This document shows, in pieces, positions 43,456 to 55,813 of a stretch of DNA of 64,000 bases. The stretch's first letter is position 1; every line of letters starts with the position of its first letter. Origin of the DNA: Peromyscus leucopus (taxonomy: Eukaryota; Chordata; Mammalia; Rodentia; Cricetidae); NCBI RefSeq assembly GCF_004664715.2, contig NC_051086.1:74055486-74119485 (forward strand), written 5' to 3'. The position numbers and the translations under genes were made by a program. The notes under the pieces were generated by a model. That model saw nothing but the letters and a program-made list of their open reading frames with translations, ran no database searches and was not told the origin of the DNA.

Positions 43456-43824
43456 CAAACATGGTAATATTTTCTTTGTGCTCTAACTAACAAAGCTTGC
43501 CTGGAGATCAGAATGCAAAGCTAGCCACTAGAGGTCAGGCAGTGGTGGCACACACCTTTGATCCCAGCACTTAGGATCTTATGCCTCTGATCCCAGTACT
43601 TGGGAGGCACATAACTTTAATCCCAGCACTTGGGAGGAGGAAACGGGAAGTGATAAGGTAGGGTGGAGACAGGAGCTCAGCATTTTTGGTCTGAGGATTC
43701 CGTAGAGGTAAGAAGTTTCTCTAGTGGCTGGCTCCTTAACTTCTCTGATCTTTCAGCATTTACCCCAATATCTGACTCTGGGTTTTTATTATTAAGACCA
43801 ATTAGAATTCACACTACACAAGCA
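43456..43824 (+). mobile_element. Solo LTR related to the provirus LTR, with B1-derived tandem core
   Basis: LTR body 43462-43818 starts TGGTAATATT and ends CACACTACA. CAAACA before and CAAGCA after look like a 6-bp duplication with one mismatch. Shared landmarks with the provirus LTR, in the same order, are an AAAG(C)TTG(C/T)CTGG segment with GATCAGA/GGTCAGA, a GTGGTGGCACAC B1-like core, GGAGACAGG, and a TTATTAAGACCAATTAG/TTTAATAAGACGGTTGG end. Here the B1-like core is partly triplicated as CCTTTGATCCCAGCACTT, CTCTGATCCCAGTACTT and CTTTAATCCCAGCACTT. It is diverged, so this is an older relative. Confidence 0.75.
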
Positions 43825-43959
43825 ATGTGAGCAGCCTAGAGAATCTATGAGGAAAGAAATGAAAAAACAAAACAAAACCCTCAAGAACCCCTGGAAGAGC
43901 ACAAAGCTTTTTGCTGAACCTCAGTTTTAGCCTAAAGAGACCCATCTTGAACTTTTTTA

Positions 43960-44195
43960 CTTCCAGAACTATACAATATTTTCCCTCTTTTCAAATCCAT
44001 CAACATCTAAAACTCTTCTGGGGCCCTTCTATGCTATGGTTATATCATATTCATATACATTTTGATTCTATCTATAAATGGCTAGCTCCATAAGGGAGGA
44101 ACATACAGCTCATTTTACCCTTGCATCCATTATATGACAACCACAGTGCCTTGTCCAGAGCAAGAAATCAAGAAGTGATAACTAATGAATGTTTA
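43960..44195 (+). repeat. L2 3'-end fragment
   Basis: CTAGCTCCATAAGGGAGGAA, TTGCATCCATTATATGACAA and CACAGTGCCTTGTCCAGAGC correspond to the L2 terminal phrases. Confidence 0.5.
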
Positions 44196-46783
44196 GTATT
44201 TTGGAAAATTTGAAATGTATAATGCAGCATATAGGCTAAGGTCAAGCAATCAGAATATCCACATGACTTGAATACTATATCCCTCAACTATTTGGGGGAA
44301 ATGAGAACTTATTCTTAAAATATCATAAAAATTTGGAAAATTAGAAAAAATTACAATAGTATTAGTTACACATGGTCATCAGTTACTTGTCATCTCACTC
44401 TCCAAAATGAACGCTTTGAACAAACACACACTATGAGTTAAAGTGTATTTCTGCTAGTTTAGCAAAAACAATTCAATGATTTTGACAGCAAAAGCAATGA
44501 CATGATTTTTGCCAACTTTCTATTTACAGGTCACGTGCATGAGGCCAAATTTGGAGGTATATTTTTGTTATCAGCAATGTCCAACAAAGCAATTAGGAAT
44601 AATTAAAGAAAGCATTTGTTAAGAATTCACAAACTTCTAATAGCGAGGTATAACACTCAGGCATTCACTGTGGCGAACACAAATGAAAAATGCTAGAATT
44701 TGGTTTCCAGTAGGGGTCTTCAAAGGAGGGCACTGAGAATGAACGTGAATAAAAGATAAAGGGATTTCAATGACTGTCAGATTATAAAAGCTTTGTGCCT
44801 TCTTCGTATGATGAGAAGGCACAGAACAGAGACAGAACGAATGAGCCCACCTGCCAGTATCATTTGGAACTTGACAAGCTCACGGCATCCACTAATTCTG
44901 AAGCAAAAGCCCATATAAAAGTCAACACAGTTCTGTAGACTGAAAAGGAATAAAGAGAACTGTGAAATGATTCACTTTCATATTAGAGAATTAAAATTCT
45001 TTTCGTTTGCAGAAAGCAAACCAATCATTTCAGTATTTTCACAGTTGGAGTCACTGTTTTTTTCTTGAATTTAAATAGTTTTTCCTCTCCCTGGGTTATA
45101 AGGAGATGTGTCCTTGTAGGAAAGGTGACTTTTCTCCATTTTTCCTTATTATGGGTGAGATAACTTAATAAGGACTTCATTCATCAATCACTGAGCATCA
45201 ACTATGTGTCAAGTGCCATGACAGGTACTGGAGGATTGAGCTGACTGAGACAACATCACATGGTGAGGCGGAAAGCTGGGTCTCCGGAGAAGATTCATGA
45301 CAGCATTTCTCATATAGCAGCGGCTGTCTGCTTCTAGAGGTTACAGTCTTAATTAAACTTGGAGAGGGGCAACCTTCTCATTTTCTCATACTTCCCTTGA
45401 TTAGATAGTGAGGGCCAGGGGAATAGAGAGGGTGTTTGTAACTTATGAGTCTGAAATTGGACTCAAAGCTTTAAGAATATAATTTTGTCTCTTATTGCAA
45501 TAGGAGAGAATTTTGTACTCCCAAGAAAATTCAGTATTTGCTTAGAAAGGTCATTTCCTCGCTAGGGAGTTAGAAGGAAATGACAGTGTCCTGTGCTATT
45601 AATTTCCTTTGGTGGTGTAATCAATTATTACTCTGCAGCTACTGAACACAATACCTATATATGGTCTTCCACATTCTGCAGTGAAGGGGGCTGGCAGTGG
45701 CCCAGGGCAGTCCTCTCTGTAAGCTCTCACAAGGCTCCTACTGTGTGGAGTGCATGAGTGAGGTCTAATCTGTGGCTTGTCTCAGGAAAGATTGAAGACT
45801 GCCGCCAGACGGTTTGCAGATCCTGGCCATGCAAGTCTCCCAACATAGCAGTTCAACTCTGAAGCATCCCAGGAGCAAGAAAGCCCAGCATAAAACAGGC
45901 ATTAAAATCATGTGCAATGCAATCAGGCACATCCTGTTACCTGGAAGGTGTTCTACTAGGTACAAACAGACTACATGTCCTGAGCATGTTCTAGGGGAGG
46001 GGATTTTATCAGACCATTAACACAGGAAGCACAGGCCATGAGAACCACCCAAACTGTCTGTCTAACACATCATTTTAGACTTTTTTCACATCAGAACTTA
46101 CCTGTTTCATTACTTCAAATATGCTTATTTTTAATTGTGTGCAATAGTATGCTACTAAGTCAATCCCAGCTTTCGTATTTTGTCCACTGTTTATTCTTGA
46201 CTAGCTGTTTCCTGCTCATCTTTTGCTCAGTTGTTTAAACATGTTAAGTTCATGAAAGAATGACCATGGTGAAACAACAAGAGTGGACTGGGACAAACCA
46301 GTACACAAATCCCCAAATGGGTCATTTGCTAACTCCTGCCGGCCAGGCCGTCCTAATCACGAAGGTCTTTAGCGCTTTTAACATGCAGGCCTGGCAATCA
46401 TTTAATAATAGACATATCCAAATACAGAGCACAGACTCTCCAAGAGCAGGATTGTTTTATCCTGTTTTGTATTTCTTTAAACTTGGATTAAATGAGTTTA
46501 TTCTCATTTTTAGGGAGGAGAAATGAGTGGGTGCTATTTTGGCGTATCATCTACTCACATCTCGACTTTCTGCTCAGGAACCCTTGTCTGAGGTCTTTCT
46601 TACCTTCATTCTATCAGATCTATTCCTTTGAAAACTGGCATAACCTTCCATAGACATGCTGTAATGAGAAAGCCCCAGCACACAGGGCAGGGTACCCAGC
46701 TAGGGATGGACAGATGTAAGAGAGGTGATTTTGTTCTTCCATGGAGTTTTATTTGAGGAAGTAAATGTTAGTCTCAAGGTTTT
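44196..46783. other. Unannotated intronic DNA
   Basis: No exon or young repeat. A MIR/L2-like phrase (GAGCATCAACTATGTGTCAA) occurs near 45195. Confidence 0.4.
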
Positions 46784-46806
46784 TTGTTTGTTTGTTTGTT
46801 TTGTTT
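46784..46806. repeat. (TTTG)n microsatellite
   Basis: Five or six TTTG units. Confidence 0.8.
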
Positions 46807-46859
46807 TTTCATCCATTTCTTAGAGGAGTGAGTGGATAATGATAGATTATGTCAATCTG

Positions 46860-47177
46860 TGTTCACACACACCCCTCACTGCTTTCCAGACAATCTGTAT
46901 TTACAAACACACCCTCACTGCTTTCTTGACAATCTGTGTTCATATACACACCATCACTGCTTTCCTGACAATCTGTGTTCACACACACACACACCCCTCA
47001 CTGCTTTCCTGACAATCTGTGTTCATATACACACCCTCACTGCTTTCTTGACAATTTGTGTTCACACACACCCTCACTGCTTTCCTGACAATCTGTGTTC
47101 ATATACACACCCTCACTGCTTTCCTGACAATCTGTGTTCACACACACACACCCTCACTGCTTTCTTGACAATCTGTG

Positions 47178-47228
<51 letters not shown>

Positions 47229-47770
47229 CTCACTGCTTTCCTGACAATCTGTGTTCACACACACACACACCTTTACTGCTTTTCTGACAATCTGTGTTCA
47301 CACACACCCTCACTGCTTTCCTGACAATCTGTGTTCACACACACCCCTCACTGCTTTCCTGACAATTTGTGTTCACACACACCCCTCACTGCTTTCCTGA
47401 CAATCTGTGTTCACACACACCCTCACTGCTTTCCTGACAATCTATGTTCATATATACACCCTCACTGCTTTCCTGACAATCTATGTTCATATACACACCC
47501 TCACTGCTTTCCTGACAATCTGTGTTCACACACACCCTCACTGCTTTCCTGACAATCTGTGTTCACACACCCTCACTGCTTTCCTGACAATCTGTGTTCA
47601 CACACACCCTCACTGTTCTCCTGACAATCTGTGTTCACACACACCCTCACTGCTTTCCTGACAATCTGTGTTCACACACACCCTCACTGCTTTCCTGACA
47701 ATCTGTGTTCACACACACCCTCACTGCTTTCCTGACAATCTGTGTTCACACACACCCTCACTGCTTTCCA
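46860..47770. repeat. Minisatellite of about 37-bp units, 23 copies
   Basis: The consensus unit is CTCACTGCTTTCCTGACAAT, then CTGTGTTCACACACACC. I count 23 occurrences of the ACTGCTTTC-type core. Unit length varies because each unit ends in its own CA run, one of which has expanded to about 50 bases (47180-47227). Variant words (CTTGAC, ATATACAC) are interspersed rather than clustered, pointing to repeated unequal exchange. Cys-Phe-Pro-rich frames through it are artefacts. Confidence 0.95.
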
Positions 47771-47934
47771 AGGCTTCTAGGTCTCATTAGGGCAAACAAA
47801 AAGAGAAGGGAAAAGAAGGGATTTGCTTCTGACTCACTGGAAGCCGCAATGGAGACTGAGGAGGAGGCGTGTAGCCAGTGCCAGCTGTTGGGTGGCAGCA
47901 GCTGCCCACCTCAGATGCATCATCTTCAATCCTC

Positions 47935-48070
47935 ATGGTGAACATGAGTTACTGTTCTCTCCTTCTTCACAGGGAAAGAAGTGAGGCTGGGGGAGCTGAC
48001 AGAAACCCAAAGCACCTGTCTACCTGTGGCAGGCCTGGAATCTGAACCCTGTACCACACTGTCTTCCATC
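47935..48070 (+). repeat. MIR SINE remnant
   Basis: CTTCACAGGGAAAGAAGTGA, GGCTGGGGGAGCTGAC, GGCAGGCCTGGAATCTGAAC resembles the MIR 3' half. Confidence 0.5.
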
Positions 48071-48515
48071 ATTATGCTCCCCCTGCCTCTCAAAAGAAAA
48101 AAAAATGAATTTCATAAAGATGTCATTTAGAACATCAACAATTAATTGTTATGTCAGAAGTAAAAGCAACTGTCATAAATCTTTTTAATCCCATGATGCT
48201 TAGGAAGCCAGATGCATTAATTTAAAAATTTACAAATGTATAAAAAGCAAGTTTTAGTTTTTTGTCTAAGGTTGTGAATGATCTTCTCCAGGAAGCAGAT
48301 TTCCTCAATTTCCTGTTCTCCCTATTCTAACTTTAATTTTCATTAACATTTGGGGTTATAAAAGAAATGAGCAGGATGGTCCTAAACATGAATGGCATGT
48401 AAATCTGGCGAGTATAGAGTCATATTTTTTCAGCAAACATTCTAGAAGAATTCCTTGTGGCTCTGCATCCTCTCTCTCAGTTTTATGAGTGTCCCACAGG
48501 CACTCTTTCCATTCC
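48071..48515. other. Unannotated intronic DNA
   Basis: No feature recognised. Confidence 0.4.
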
Positions 48516-48720
48516 CTCTACATCAGTGGTTCTCAACCTTCCTGATGCTGCGACTCTTTAACACAGTTGTGGTGACCCCAATCATACATTATTTCATTGA
48601 TTCTTCATAACCATAGTTTTGCTACTATTATGAATCACAATGTAAATGTCTATGCTTTCTGATGGTCATGTGACCCCCAACGGAGTCGTGACCCATAGGC
48701 TGAGGACCACTGCTCTATAT
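48516..48720 (+). mobile_element. URR1-like hAT non-autonomous transposon with 8-bp duplication
   Basis: The 189-base body (48524-48712) starts CAGTGGTTCTCAACCTT and ends in the imperfect inverted repeat AGGCTGAGGACCACTG. It is flanked by CTCTACAT and CTCTATAT, an 8-bp target duplication with one mismatch, as expected of hAT transposases. No coding capacity. Confidence 0.85.
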
Positions 48721-49089
48721 GGATCACATACACGGCCCCAAAGTGTTACTTATGTCTTGCTCTGAGGTTTCTATGCTGTTTTATAATTCTTTTTACATTA
48801 AAGAGATGCTTTTACATTGCAGACATAAGACATGATTTCTCTTAAGGAAAAGTTCAGAAGCTTCCAAGGTGAACAAAACAAATAGTCTTTCACTCCTCCT
48901 TCCCGAGAAAGCCAATGTTATCATTACTGAGTTAGAGACCTTGCATCGGATCTAACACCACCGAAGTGTCAGGAGCAGAGTCACCTATTGCTATATCCTG
49001 GGCATGGGCATCTAAGTCATGAAAATTAGACACACTTTCTTTTGTTCACGGACTTTAATTTAGAAACCTCTCTCCAATGCAATCTTACA

Positions 49090-49225
49090 GAGTGCTTGAC
49101 ATTTTGCAGAGCACTTTCATACCAAGTCCCTTAATCCTCGAGATGACCTTATGAAGATGATGTCCCTTCTTTGGAGTCAAAAAACTAGACTATGGAGACA
49201 GCTCATAGTATTTTCCAGCTCTTAG
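49090..49225 (+). repeat. MIR-type remnant
   Basis: GAGCACTTTCATACCAAGTC, CTTAATCCTCGAGATGACCT and TATGAAGATGATGTCCC follow the MIR family pattern. Confidence 0.45.
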
Positions 49226-49469
49226 CTGCCGTTGATTCTAAGACCATATAATTTTATACAGTTCTAAAAATGAAAATCAAAACAAAAGCAAACCCCCATA
49301 ACAACAACCATAAAACAAACAAAAATCTTACCAACTCAACTGGGACATACTTTGTTAACTATACCCTTGTGACAGTCAAAGGACTTATCAGGTACCCTAG
49401 ACTTAAAACACTGTTCTAAGCTTGTGACTGAAGTAAATTCTCTGAGCCTCAATCTTTTCATATTTTTAT

Positions 49470-49800
49470 GATGTGTCTGTGTATGAAAGTGTGAGTGTAT
49501 GTTGTGTATACAACACGAGTGCAAGCATACGAGTCCATCTGTTTGCAGAGGCCAGAGGAAGAACTAAGGTGTCTTGCATTCTCTACCTTGCTTCCTTGAG
49601 GCAGGGTCTCTCTTCCCTAAGCCTTGAGCTAGACTGTGAGCCAGCAACTCCCAGAAATCCCCCTGTCACTATCTCTTCCTTACCCCCAGCACCAAGGCTA
49701 TAGGAATCTATACAGACCTGCCTTGGCTTTTTATGTGGGTACTAGGGATTTGAACTCAGATCCTCATACTTGCTCAGCAAGTACTCTTAACTCATTCTTC
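49470..49800 (-). repeat. B4/RSINE-type SINE (reverse)
   Basis: GTTTGCAGAGGCCAGAGGAA, CTTCCTTGAGGCAGGGTCTC, ATGTGGGTACTAGGGATTTG, AACTCAGATCCTC, then AGCAAGTACTCTTAACTCAT. Confidence 0.65.
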
Positions 49801-51119
49801 TAAATTGGAAATAGCACCTATCTCAAGGGGTTGCTAATTAGGTTGTATTGAAATAAAACTAGCTCTTAAATTGTAAGACTATAAATTATAAACATTAACA
49901 AACCTTCTATATTGATGTCACAAGATTCAAAGGTAATATCTATAATGATAATATTAATACTGTTATGAAGGTAGGGTCTGAACTTTAAGGTCTAAATTGA
50001 ACTGTCTTATGTTAAATCATTATGAAAGCTGTTACTGAACACATTTTAATACAGTTGCCACCTGTTTAGATGAACTGCTAATTCTTTGTCCTCATATAAA
50101 TTCTGGAGAACATCTAATATTATTCCAATAGAATGCCTTCAGTTTCAATGGAGACATTTTCAGGTCTTGGGGAAAACCATTTCTGTCTGACATCATTTTA
50201 CAGTCTCTCTAGCTACAAGATAGAAGTATGAATTATACTTTAGGCATTCTGTGATTAAAATTAGTTTTGTGAAAATAATTGGTGTTTCATCTCATGGAAG
50301 AGCGATTCTTCTCTGTCTATTGCTATCAACATGGAACCTTTAATGCATTCTGTGATCTTAGGAGTAGTTTCTGCATTTGTTCTCCCTTTCTGTTTGAACC
50401 CAGTTCATGTTAAAATCCGTTAGCCATGTTCATAGTAGGGCCTATAGGTTTTTTACTTGATTAAATCCTAGACTTTGCATATCCTGCAATTCCCTTGACA
50501 ACCTTACTCCTGCCTTGAGAGAGAAATGAAATTTCTTTGGTCTAGCCATGTCTTCATAACTTGAGGCTACTGACAGTATACATGATTAAAGTATAGATTT
50601 AAGATAAATTCCTGGAAATGATCTTCTATGAAAACCCATCATATGTGGTAGGTTTGGGACTGACTCACAGTAGAAATTGGTTTGCATATATTAAATACTA
50701 GAAACACGATGGTTTCTTGGTGATTTTAAAGACTTATATTTACTTCCTATGTCGCAACAGAAAATTGTGGATTGCTGCTATAGATCTGATAGTATTGAAT
50801 AGTTTCAGCATCCAATTTCTCAGGATTTTTTTTATGAAAAAAAAAGCAAATATTTGTCAATTGATTGATACACAGATGGATCAGCAGGGAGGCATGTAGT
50901 TATCTAAGAGACAAGGTGATAGGGGATAAGTGTTATTGCTACTGGCTTTAGGTCATTCATTAATGTAACACACATGAATACCCAGCTGAAACATTAATAG
51001 TGAATTTCAGGTTTTCTAACATCTAAAGCATGATGGAGCAGCACCAGTGTCTCTCTTTAAAATAAAGTGTCTTTGCTACTCAAAGTGACCATCATCTCCA
51101 CTCTCATTACTGTATCCAA
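49801..51119. other. Unannotated intronic DNA
   Basis: A/T-rich sequence; no feature recognised. Confidence 0.4.
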
Positions 51120-51765
51120 CTAGTCTTGTTTCCTTCATTCTTGTTACTCTTATACTTCAGTGTAAGATTTTTCTAAAAGACTTTTGCAAATGTAGGTCAT
51201 ATTATTTTATCACTGCTTAAAACCATCAATGACTTCCTGTGACTCTTAAAATAAAAGACAAATCCCTTTGCATGTCATTTAAAGCCCTGCAAGATCTAGC
51301 GGTTGCCCTACATCTTCAGCCTTATCTTACAGTCCTCATCTTCTTGCTCATATCTGGTGGGTACACAGCTTAGTTTTTATTGTCCCTCACACCTTTCAAG
51401 GTCGTTACTACCACAGAACTTCTGTACTGGGCTGGAGAAGCACTTCCCATAGGTTTTTTTCTACTTGAGTTGGGACTCCAGTCCTACCTCTTCAAAAGAA
51501 CTTCCTTTGTCTACCAGTATTAAGTAGCATCTCCATTTACTTGCTTTCCTGATGTGTATATCATTTACCACTTTCTGGAATTATGTTATTTGCTTATTTG
51601 ATCACTGGTTTATACATCTTTCCCTGGTACATTTATCTAGGTTGTTGGACAGCAAGGAAATATGAATAATACTTTAGACATTCTGTGTTTTATATTGTAA
51701 TTTTAGTGCCTAGATCTGAGTCTGTCCCACTGTAGACACTCAGTAGTTTGAAAGAATGAAGTGAT
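51120..51765 (+). repeat. L2 fragment (long)
   Basis: The L2 3' region is followed over about 600 bases: TTAAAACCATCAATGACTTC, TTTAAAGCCCTGCAAGATCT, a CTACCTCTTCAAAAGAACTT segment, and a closing TAGTGCCTAGATCTGAGTCT, ACTCAGTAGTTTGAAAGAAT. Confidence 0.6.
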
Positions 51766-52639
51766 CTAAATGCTTGCCTTTTCTTAAGGGATGTATGCTT
51801 CTCTTTGCTTTTTTCTTTTTTTCTGGAAGTAAAATTTAACTCAGAATGAAGTTATTTTTCTTGAAGCTAACAATAATTAAATTGTCCAAGATTAAATTCG
51901 ATGCATTGTCTTAGTAGAACCATCAGTACTGACCTTTCAATTTGCAATAATACAGCAGAATCTGTTTACCATTTCTAGAATGGTTAGAGTCTATGACTAT
52001 CAATAGACTTAAATAACCGACTCTGAAAAATGAAGTCATCAGAGAAGAAACTGACTCTGCAAAACCAGCTTATTTTTTGGTTCAGCTGACACAGTCACAC
52101 AATAAAGCACTCCCTAACATACTTCTGCCAGATCCAAGAAAAGCAGGTGATAACCCATGTGACTACCCTGAGGCAGGCAAATAGCACAATGCTGATTTTG
52201 AATAGTATAGTTGACTCCCACTAAAAGAACATGGTTTTTCTCTGACAAATTCAGGCTAATCATAAAAATATGCTTTCAGGAGAAATATATAAATAATGAT
52301 GGGAGTGTGAGGCACAGAATGGTGGGAATGAGAAGATGTGAAGTATGAACTTGGGATCTGAGAGAGGGGAGGAATCTCAAGGAAAAATCATGAGGGCATT
52401 TAAGATATCACACCACTGCCTCTCCCTCACTTCATGAGACATTTTCTCATCGCTTAAGCAGCTTTCATGTAGCTTCTATACAATAGGTGTTACACATTTT
52501 TTTTTTTTTTATTGAGTTATCTTCCTAGGATTGGTTTTTGATCTGGGAAAGGATGCTCTGAAACTTGACAAAGGTGTTAGTTACTGTCTCAGAACATAAA
52601 GAAAAGACATACTAAACTGACATCCTACTTTTAAGAGTT
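51766..52639. other. Unannotated intronic DNA
   Basis: No feature recognised. Confidence 0.4.
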
Positions 52640-52789
52640 CAAATCCTGGGCTGGATAGAGAGCTCAACAGTTAAGCATTCCACTGCTCCAGCAGAGGACT
52701 TGGTTCAGTTCCCAGCACCATCATGGCCACTCACAAACACCTGTGATTCCTATTTCAGGTGCGCTGATGCCCTCTTCTAGCTTCAGTGG

Positions 52790-52792
<3 letters not shown>
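52640..52792 (+). repeat. B2 SINE
   Basis: The tRNA-derived head (GGCTGGATAGAGAGCTCAAC, AGTTAAGCATTCCACTGC) and body (GGTTCAGTTCCCAGCACCAT, TGATGCCCTCTTCTAGC) are clear. The tail passes into the CA repeat. Confidence 0.85.

Positions 52793-52843
<51 letters not shown>
52793..52843. repeat. (CA)n microsatellite at the B2 tail
   Basis: About 50 bases of perfect CA, probably seeded by the 3' end of the B2 SINE. Confidence 0.95.
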
Positions 52844-52844
<1 letters not shown>

Positions 52845-55473
52845 GGTACACAAACATACAAGCAGATAAAACACTTATATACTTGTAATACAAGTAAATT
52901 TAAAAAAATAGTTAAACTATTGCTAATTAATGATAGATACAGCAGAACTGATGGAGGATTATTGCATAGACAAGTATATCATCAGAGGGTCAGTACTTCA
53001 TAAAGTCAAGGTTCTCCTTATTTTCAGATGGCTCAGTAAAACTTAATTAGTCAACCAATTTGTAACAGTTGGACCTTCATATGTTTTTAATAAGAAATTC
53101 TATAATCAAAATATTTACACATATATCTTTTATTACTTGCTTTGTAAAAATACCAATCATTGAGATTAGTGAGTTAAAATATGTGATACATTAAAACATT
53201 TTTAACATTAAAAAACGTTTCAAAAGATCTTTTAAAAGATCTTATATATATATTCTCAAGAATGCTGTGCCAAATTACATTCCCACCTGTAGTCGATGGG
53301 AATGTTTACTTTCAACTTTAATTAGTGGTAGGCCCAGATGGCTCCTAAGTTTTTTTTTTTTTTTTAAATGCCTAATATATGAGTAATTTAAGAGAGAAGA
53401 AAGTGTATTCCTTACAAAATGATCCATGCCCTTCGCTTCCTTTTCTGGCATCATTTAGGTCCTTGTGGGTGTAGAAAATTGAGCCCCAACTGCATCTCAG
53501 CTCTGTGAAATGCCAAGCCTAAGCCACCAGCTATGATATATTCATTTTTTTTCTTGTATAGACACATCTCTCTTTCAATCTTTTAAAGTACACACCCAAT
53601 TGTAAATACCAATTGAAGCATGCAGACAGAATGGGAAGGCTTTAGCACAACTACAATCTTAATTCTAAACTCTCCCAAGTCTCTATGTTTTCTTGTTTTA
53701 ATGCTGTGGGCCTTTCCACAAGCACATAGTCGTATATATCTGTTTGTAAGAGCTTGAATGAGATATGTATGTAACTATGTTACATATTTCTACTTCTGGC
53801 TTTTGACTATTGAAAGGATGTAGGGACTTCTTGGGTATCTAAACACATGACCAGGTTGTTGGAGTTGGCTTTGTGTGTTTGTGCTGTGAACACAAGAATG
53901 ACACAATGGTATACATGAGTAGTTGGCAGGACCAGAGGTGACTGTGTAAAGTCATATGCACTTGGTGCTAGCTCCTTCTACACTAATAGTGCAATGTACA
54001 TTGGACCTACAGCATTGTCTGTGCTTCTCAAAAGATCAACACCTACTTGGTCTTCTTACTGACAAAGAATCTGGGTAAAGTCTGCAGATTTCAAAGAAGC
54101 CACAGACTATCACAACAGAACAGTAACAACAGTTTCTCACCCCTCAGGCACCTTTTACTTTACTCATTACCTTTCCATCCAGAACACAGTAGGAGTACAT
54201 TCCTGCCAGGGGCCCAGTTTTCCCATAATTCTACTGTTCAAGAGAGGGAGTAACAGGTTAGCCTTTCCTGCTCTCCTACTGTGAGGTCCTATCTACCCCA
54301 CCCTGAAAAGGTATGAGGATTCCTCTGTAAGTTTTTCTCTATTTTTATAACCTATTGTTCATTTCTATGAGAATCTTGAAGGCAGAAAGTTAAATGATTT
54401 TTCTTCTTTAATTGTAAGCCTTGCTTTTAGGAGCTGAGCCATCACTTCAGCCCTAAATGCTTGTTCTTACACTAATACACTAGAAACCCAATGAGCTCTC
54501 ATTTTATTAAAGGTTTCCTATGGGATAACAGGCAAGAAGTTTTAAAGTTATTTTAAGTCAGACCTGGGTGTTTTTGCTTCTGCTTCATAATAATTCTGTC
54601 AATCTATATGTCAATCAAACATAGGAAGCAGCAGTTAGTGCACATGAAGATTATACTATGTTACCACAGTGATATTGGCCTTGCAGATATTGATAGAGAT
54701 TGGGAGAGTGTTTCCGGGGTTGCACTGAAGATGTCTATGTTCCCTCCACACTGTTTTACTAAACACAGGAGAACAGGCTGAAGACCGTCATGGTTACCAA
54801 CAGATAGTTGAAGGATAAGGTGCCGATGAAGACACTTCGCTGCAGTTCCCCACGTTCATCACAGTAGTGATGTTAAATGCTTTATATCCAGAAGAGCTCT
54901 CATCTACCTCCTTTCCAAATGTATCCAACTTGAATGAGGCTCTAGACAACTACCAAATACCAGACAGAAAGGGAATTTAGATTACTTGCTGTACATCATC
55001 ACCATGTAACACCAGCCGTCACCTCAACAGTAGCATTATCTGGTATGGACCATCTTCAGCTCCAGCTCCATGGAGCACTTTCCATGCATTCCATTGAACC
55101 CTCCACTTCTGATATGCGGCATCAGAGCTGAGGGCTAAGTCATCTGTCCCACAGAGTGGATAGACAGCCCCTGTGCTCACTGGAGCACCTCTCAGGAAGA
55201 AGCCCAGAGACCCTGCAGAGCTCCAGTCTATGCAGAATCACATGTCTTGACATTTGTCTCCACAGGCACTCTGATGAGGATGGGATGGCCATGCTTACAA
55301 TTCTGGAGAAAGCATTTGTGATCCTTGTGATTCTACATACGGGGATCCTAGCTTAGGTTTCAGGAATACTCTAAAAATGGATGCAAAATGCAATTATTTG
55401 ACATTTCTGGAAGGGGGATTTCACCAGAATTCAGGAATTGAGAATCCAGAACAGGTTCAGGATTGTCTTCTCT
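52844..55473. other. Unannotated intronic DNA
   Basis: 2.6 kb with no exon or clear repeat beyond short homopolymers and a tiny B2-like reverse fragment near 54430-54455. Confidence 0.4.
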
Positions 55474-55813
55474 TGTGGTATATTTGTACACTGTGTGAAG
55501 GTGTATTGCTGTGATTAGTGTAATAAAAAGCTGAACAGTCAGTAACTAGGCAGGAGGTACAGGCAGGATTTCTGGACAGAGTAAGGAAGAGGAGGAGGAA
55601 GCTAGTCGCAAGAGAGACACTAGAAGATATAAATAAGAAACTTGAGCTGCAAGATGGAAGAGAGGTAATGTCACATGATAGAACATAGATTAATGTAAAT
55701 GGGTTAATTTAAGTTATAAGAGCTAGTTAGGAACAAGCCTAAGCTATAGACCAAGCTTTCATAATTAATAAGAAGTCTGTGTGTCATTATTTGGGGGCTG
55801 GCTGGTGGGACAC
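55474..55813 (+). mobile_element. Solo-LTR-like dispersed repeat, copy 2
   Basis: Same family as 8270-8652: TGTGGTATATTTG start, GTAATAAAAAGCTGAACAGT, AATGTAAATGGGTTAATTTA, AAGAGCTAGTTAGGAACAAG, TTTCATAATTAATAAGAAGT. The two copies differ by indels and substitutions, so they are independent insertions of moderate age. Confidence 0.6.

Noticed and set aside
46832..47941. Cys/Phe/Pro-rich repetitive frames and a CRISPR-like look of regular repeats
   Set aside because: The repeats are contiguous with no unique spacers, and the DNA is rodent; it is a minisatellite.
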